Notes under the pieces: generated by a model | What the model was told of the DNA's origin: nothing | Database searches by the model: none | Seen by the model: the letters and a program-made list of their open reading frames with translations, nothing else | Source: Peribacillus acanthi | Lineage (GTDB): Bacteria; Bacillota; Bacilli; Bacillales; DSM-1321 | Assembly (NCBI RefSeq): GCF_003073175.1 | Contig: NZ_QBBX01000002.1 | Location: forward strand, 22,521-78,127 | Direction of reading: 5' to 3' | Length of the DNA: 55,607 nt | Translations under genes and position numbers: made by a program | Shown here: piece after piece, positions 51,539 through 55,607 of the stretch | Numbering within the stretch: the first letter of the stretch is position 1 | How the letters are laid out: the number at the start of each line of letters is the position of its first letter

Positions 51539-53823
51539 GAATAACGGTGACCGGAAGGATTCAAGGTGTGGGTTTTCGCCCTTTTGTTTATTCACTTGCT
51601 AAGAAGCATGAGCTTAACGGAACGGTCCAGAATATCGTGGGAAGCGTAAGAATCGTTGTCGAAGGAGAAGAAGAAAACGTAGAACGAATGGTGAGTGAAC
51701 TAAAAACATCACAGCCTTCATTAGCCAAAATAGATGAGGTGTGTATCAAAGGTGTTGCTCCCAAAGGATATGAAGAGTTTACCATTTTGCCGAGTGAAAA
51801 AAGTGGTGATACTCTGCCTTGGATTTCTGCAGATGCCGCGTTATGTAAGGATTGTTTAAAAGAATTGATGGCTTCTGATAATCGTCGGTACCACCATCCT
51901 TTCATTAATTGTACACAATGTGGTCCACGGTACTCGATTGTTAAAGGCCTGCCGTACGATAGACCGAAAACAACGATGAATAAATTCATCATGTGTCCTG
52001 ATTGTCAAAAGGAGTATGAAAATCCAATGGATAGGCGCCATCACGCCCAACCTATATGCTGCCCCAATTGTGGACCAGATGTCACATTACTCGATAAAAA
52101 TGGGGTGGTATTGGCTGAAAATATTGAGGCTATATCCGTGATAGCCCAATTGATACAAAAAGGAAATATTGTGGGAATAAAAGGAATTGGAGGTTACCAC
52201 TTAGCATGTGATGCTTTTCAAGAAATGGTTATTGAAGAACTTCGAAATAGAAAGAGACGTCCCCAGAGACCATTGGCCATTATGGTTAAATCGGTAGAAA
52301 CGGCAAGAAAATATTGTCACATTTCTGACCATGAATCGACATTCCTAACAGGAACAGAAAGTCCGATTGTTATTTTACAAAGAAAAATAGATTGTCCTTT
52401 ACCTATAAATATCTCACCGGGCTTATCAACAATTGGCATGATGTTACCATACACACCAGTGCATCACCTGATGTTTGAAATAAGTAACTTGGAATGCTTG
52501 GTGATGACTAGCGCGAATCCTTCAGGTCTTCCGATGCTTTTCAAAGAAGAGGATTTTCACCACTTACAAGAGTTATGTGATTACGTATTAGTCCATAACC
52601 GAGAAATCTTCATGCCAATCGATGATTCTGTCGTCCAATTAGACAAAGAAAGTCCGTTTATTTTACGTCGTGCAAGAGGGTTTGTTCCTGATCCGATGAA
52701 GACAACTTCCAACGTTGATCGAATCATTTCTTTAGGAGGCAATCAAAAGAATACGTTTGCGTTAGGAAAACATAATCATATTATGTTAAGTCCTCACATC
52801 GGAGATCTCGACAACGAAGAGATGATATTTTCCTATGAGAAGCAACTTCTTCATTTTAAGGAATGGCTATCCGTCGAAGAAGACTATTTTGCAATAGATA
52901 AGCACCCTTTATATGCAACTACTGCATTTGCAAAGAAACTCAATGGACAAGTGATACCAATTCAACATCACCATGCCCATCATGTATCTTGTATGGAAGA
53001 CAACGGCCTTAGTGAAACCTGTTTAGGAATCATCTTAGATGGTACCGGTTACGGTGAGGATGGTCATATTTGGGGATATGAATTTTTATATGGAAATGCA
53101 GAATCCTTTGAGCGATTGGGCCACCTAAAATACACGCCACTACCAGGCGGGGAAAGAGCTGTTAAGGAACCTTGGAGAAATGCAGTTGGGATGTTGCTTC
53201 ACTATTTTCCTAATGAAGGGAAAGAATGGGCATCTAGACTTTTTCCTGAGAAGCTACAAGATATTACTGTTTTAGAAAAGATGGTTAAAAATCAAATCAA
53301 CACTCCATGGGCAGGAACTTGTGGTCGGTTATTCGATAGCATTAGTGCCATACTTGGAATCTGTCTAACATCCACCTACGAAGGAGAAGCTGCAATTAAA
53401 CTATCAGATTATTTGAATCGTGATGAGGTAGAATATTCTGAAAAAATCTATCCTTTTCATATAAAAGAAGAAGGTGATAACGGACTCCAACTCGACTTTT
53501 CACCGATGATTCAACAAATCATACAGGACAGATTTGCCAATCAGCCTATCGCTGCAATTATCCACGCCTTTCATAGAACCATCGTTTCTTCTTGTGTTCA
53601 AATGATTCAAGTGTTAGTGGAAAAACGTCCAGACATCAATCGAACTGTTGTGCTATCAGGCGGTTCTTTTCAAAATCTCTTCTTAGCAATTGAGGTTCAA
53701 AGGCATCTTCAGCAACAGGGTTTTAATGTCTACACCCATAAGAATGTCCCCTGTCATGATGGTGGAATATCATATGGGCAAATCATCATTGCCTCTCATA
53801 TTATTCAAAACAAAAGGCGGTGA
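51523..53823 (+). CDS. hypF: carbamoyltransferase HypF
   Basis: Makes the thiocarbamate on HypE that becomes the cyanide ligands of the hydrogenase iron. The start ATG 51523 gives MYTALRITVTGRIQGVGFRPF, the acylphosphatase domain with its RIQGVGFRP motif; a longer TTG frame from 51490 only extends into hypB. Two zinc fingers follow (CKDCLKELM, CTQCGPRYS and CPDCQKEYE, CCPNCGP), then a YrdC-like domain (about 200-385) and the Kae1-like carbamoyl site with HHHAHHVSCMEDN. About 766 residues, normal size. Confidence 0.95.
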   Translation: MYTALRITVTGRIQGVGFRPFVYSLAKKHELNGTVQNIVGSVRIVVEGEEENVERMVSELKTSQPSLAKIDEVCIKGVAPKGYEEFTILPSEKSGDTLPWISADAALCKDCLKELMASDNRRYHHPFINCTQCGPRYSIVKGLPYDRPKTTMNKFIMCPDCQKEYENPMDRRHHAQPICCPNCGPDVTLLDKNGVVLAENIEAISVIAQLIQKGNIVGIKGIGGYHLACDAFQEMVIEELRNRKRRPQRPLAIMVKSVETARKYCHISDHESTFLTGTESPIVILQRKIDCPLPINISPGLSTIGMMLPYTPVHHLMFEISNLECLVMTSANPSGLPMLFKEEDFHHLQELCDYVLVHNREIFMPIDDSVVQLDKESPFILRRARGFVPDPMKTTSNVDRIISLGGNQKNTFALGKHNHIMLSPHIGDLDNEEMIFSYEKQLLHFKEWLSVEEDYFAIDKHPLYATTAFAKKLNGQVIPIQHHHAHHVSCMEDNGLSETCLGIILDGTGYGEDGHIWGYEFLYGNAESFERLGHLKYTPLPGGERAVKEPWRNAVGMLLHYFPNEGKEWASRLFPEKLQDITVLEKMVKNQINTPWAGTCGRLFDSISAILGICLTSTYEGEAAIKLSDYLNRDEVEYSEKIYPFHIKEEGDNGLQLDFSPMIQQIIQDRFANQPIAAIIHAFHRTIVSSCVQMIQVLVEKRPDINRTVVLSGGSFQNLFLAIEVQRHLQQQGFNVYTHKNVPCHDGGISYGQIIIASHIIQNKRR

Positions 53824-53829
53824 ATGGAA

Positions 53830-54063
53830 ATGTGCTTAGGAGTACCTGCGAAGGTCATTAAATTGGAAGAACATCAGGCTTTAGTGGATGTAATGGGCTC
53901 ACGGATGTATGTAGGCATCATTTTTGTTCCAGAAGTAGAGCTTGATGACTATGTTTTATTGCATGCCGGACAGGCAATGACCATCGTGGATGAGCAATAT
54001 GCAAAAGAGAGTATAGAAGAATGGAGGAATGTATTGGATGCTAAACATGGACCATTTTTCTGA
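53830..54063 (+). CDS. hypC: hydrogenase maturation chaperone HypC
   Basis: A 77-residue chaperone that carries the Fe(CN)2CO unit with HypD. The start at 53830 (ATG TGC) puts the essential Cys at position 2 in MCLGVPAKV; the earlier ATG at 53824 would displace it. GGCGGTG about 8 bases upstream, directly after the hypF stop. The C-terminus overlaps hypD. Confidence 0.94.
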   Translation: MCLGVPAKVIKLEEHQALVDVMGSRMYVGIIFVPEVELDDYVLLHAGQAMTIVDEQYAKESIEEWRNVLDAKHGPFF

Positions 54064-55144
54064 CCCTTCCCTTACCCGTATTTCAGTAGAAGCGGTGATC
54101 GAATTAGCCACTAGATTTAAAGAGGAAAAGGGGAGGATCCCCGTCTTTATGGAAGTATGTGGTTCACATACGATGGCTTTTGCCAAAACGGGGATAAAAA
54201 CTAGATTAAAAGACTTTGTCCAGTTAATTGCAGGTCCAGGTTGCCCTGTCTGTGTCACTGATCAAAAATCGATTGATAGCATGATCCAATTGTCAGAAGG
54301 GTCGAATAGGATCTTATGTACCTTTGGTGATATGATGCGGGTCCCAGGTTCTAAGTTTACTTTGATGAAAGCGAAAACGGAGGGAAAGGACATAAGAGTC
54401 GTATACTCTCCATTAGAAAGTGTGAGGATCGCTGAAGAAAATCCTGATAAAGAAGTCATCTTTTTAGGAATTGGTTTTGAAACTACCATACCGATTCTTG
54501 TTCTAGCCATTCGAGAAGCAGAGAAAAAAGGGCTACAGAATTATTCCATGTGGATGACGACTAAACTAGTAGAGCCGGTATTGAGGGCATTGCTCGATTC
54601 TGGTGAAGTCAACCTGGATGGATTTCTCCTGCCTGGTCATGTATCAGTCGTACTAGGCAAACGGAGTTACGATTTTTTAGCGGAGGAGTATGGGATTTCA
54701 GGGGTCATAAGCGGCTTTGAGCCCATTCAATTATTAAGTGGAATCTATAAACTTCTACAGCTTCACCTGGGAAAAAAGGTAGACATTCTTAATGACTATA
54801 CATATATGGTGAAGGACGAAGGGAATGTCGTTGCCCAGAGATTAATGGAGGAATATCTGGAACCTAATGACGAAGAGTGGCGTGGAATGAGCACCATTCC
54901 GGGTAGCGGGTTGATACTGAAAGAAAAATACGCATCATTTGATGCTAAAAAGAAGTTTGAGATTATCATAGATGAGCCAAGAAAAACAAAATGTCGGTGT
55001 GGTGAAATCATTCGTGGATTGATAACACCTGAAGAATGTGTTTTGTTCAATAAAGCCTGTACCCCAACCTACCCAATCGGACCTTGTATGGTTTCCACCG
55101 AAGGAACATGTGCTGCCCATTTCCAATACATGAGGGAGGGATAA
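54038..55144 (+). CDS. hypD: hydrogenase iron-sulfur scaffold HypD
   Basis: A 368-residue 4Fe-4S protein on which the Fe(CN)2CO centre is built. Cysteine motifs: MEVCGSHTMAF, AGPGCPVCVT, and the C-terminal cluster CRCGEII, EECVLFNKAC, GPCMVSTEGTC. ATG 54038 lies 10 bases after GGAGG; an ATG at 54029 is too close and one at 54047 too far. It overlaps hypC by 26 bases. Confidence 0.93.
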   Translation: MLNMDHFSDPSLTRISVEAVIELATRFKEEKGRIPVFMEVCGSHTMAFAKTGIKTRLKDFVQLIAGPGCPVCVTDQKSIDSMIQLSEGSNRILCTFGDMMRVPGSKFTLMKAKTEGKDIRVVYSPLESVRIAEENPDKEVIFLGIGFETTIPILVLAIREAEKKGLQNYSMWMTTKLVEPVLRALLDSGEVNLDGFLLPGHVSVVLGKRSYDFLAEEYGISGVISGFEPIQLLSGIYKLLQLHLGKKVDILNDYTYMVKDEGNVVAQRLMEEYLEPNDEEWRGMSTIPGSGLILKEKYASFDAKKKFEIIIDEPRKTKCRCGEIIRGLITPEECVLFNKACTPTYPIGPCMVSTEGTCAAHFQYMREG

Positions 55145-55147
55145 TAT

Positions 55148-55607
55148 ATGGTGAATCGAATTAGCTTAGCCCATGGAGAGGGAGGTGAGCTGACCCATGA
55201 ATTGATACAAGAGGTATTTGTAAAAGCGTTCGGCAATGATAAGCAAACAAGATTGGATGCAGCGATTATAAACTTTTCATCACAGCGAACAGCTATCACG
55301 ACTGATAGTTTTGTCGTGAAGCCTATCTTCTTCCCAGGAGGAAACATTGGCAAGTTGGCCGTTTCGGGTACTGTAAACGATTTAGCGGTAAGCGGAGCCA
55401 TCCCTATTTTTCTAACGGCGGCCTTTATTATTGAAGAAGGATTTAAACTTCAGGAATTAAAAGAAATTGTTTTCAGTATGGCGGATGAGGCTGAGAAGGC
55501 AGGGGTGAAAATCATTGCCGGAGATACGAAAGTAGTCGAAAAAGGAAGTGTCGATGGCGTTTTTATTAACACGACAGGATTTGGGGTTATCCCTGATAAC
55601 TACGTGA
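55148..55607 (+). CDS. hypE: hydrogenase maturation protein HypE, partial at window end
   Basis: The first 153 residues of HypE, which dehydrates the carbamoyl group to the cyanide passed to HypC-HypD. ISLAHGEGGELTHELI, TTDSFVVKPIFFPGGNIGKLAVSGTVNDLAVSGA and VKIIAGDTKVVEKG are the AIR-synthase-like N-terminal motifs. GGGAGGG lies 8 bases before the ATG, three bases after hypD. The C-terminal Cys that carries the group lies beyond the window. Confidence 0.95.
   Translation, partial: MVNRISLAHGEGGELTHELIQEVFVKAFGNDKQTRLDAAIINFSSQRTAITTDSFVVKPIFFPGGNIGKLAVSGTVNDLAVSGAIPIFLTAAFIIEEGFKLQELKEIVFSMADEAEKAGVKIIAGDTKVVEKGSVDGVFINTTGFGVIPDNYV

Overview
This is an AT-rich chromosomal segment of a spore-forming member of the Bacillaceae. 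The evidence is strong Gram-positive Shine-Dalgarno sites, frequent TTG and GTG starts, CotF-type spore coat genes, a perfect PerR box, a cre site, U-tailed intrinsic terminators and YesN/YesM-type signalling. The exact genus cannot be fixed from the sequence alone. No tRNA, rRNA, CRISPR array, intact insertion sequence or prophage was seen.

Layout. Positions 1-8.7 kb hold the 5' part of katG under a perfect PerR box, a membrane protein, an MFS remnant, a nucleoside deoxyribosyltransferase-like gene, the tldD-tldE protease pair, a YdcF-type protein and a DUF6143-like protein. Positions 8.9-18.0 kb are one sugar-sensing and uptake locus: a ChvE-type binding lipoprotein, ATPase and permease, then a membrane-tethered binding protein, sensor kinase and AraC-type regulator in overlapping frames (the XylFII-LytS-YesN arrangement), then a second, XylF-type binding lipoprotein. 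Positions 18-24.8 kb hold aspartase, a YwaF-like gene broken by one in-frame stop, a flavoprotein, a GlsB-type protein and a large M28 membrane peptidase.

Positions 24.9-26.5 kb hold what I consider the most interesting element: a cyclic-di-GMP-I (GEMM) riboswitch with a terminator and a competing antiterminator pairing. It lies upstream of an unrecognised 435-residue protein with a possible nuclease-like core and a long Ala/Gly/Val-rich tail. Positions 26.7-29.3 kb hold two small envelope proteins, an MFS transporter and a 54-residue gene. Positions 29.8-34 kb encode a large secreted subtilase with cohesin-like and dockerin modules, flanked by related arrays of short repeats with a period near 21 bp. 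A different array with an exact 21-bp period lies near 39.8 kb.

Positions 34.6-46.7 kb are mixed chromosomal genes: an LVIVD propeller, RMD1/DUF155, a luciferase-like monooxygenase, an SNF2 helicase with SWIM finger, a divergent HTH/von Willebrand A pair, Nudix and DUF4145. Positions 46.9-49.8 kb form a reactive-sulfur module: CoA-disulfide reductase with rhodanese domain, facing two rhodaneses. It has a CsoR/CstR-like operator set between -35 and -10 of the rhodanese promoter, and an FNR-type palindrome ahead of the reductase. Two CotF-type coat genes follow. The window ends in the NiFe-hydrogenase maturation operon hypA-B-F-C-D-E, with hypE cut by the edge and no hydrogenase structural gene visible.

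A family of palindromic elements built on CAGGCACC/GGTGCCTG recurs in intergenic spaces and often serves as a terminator.
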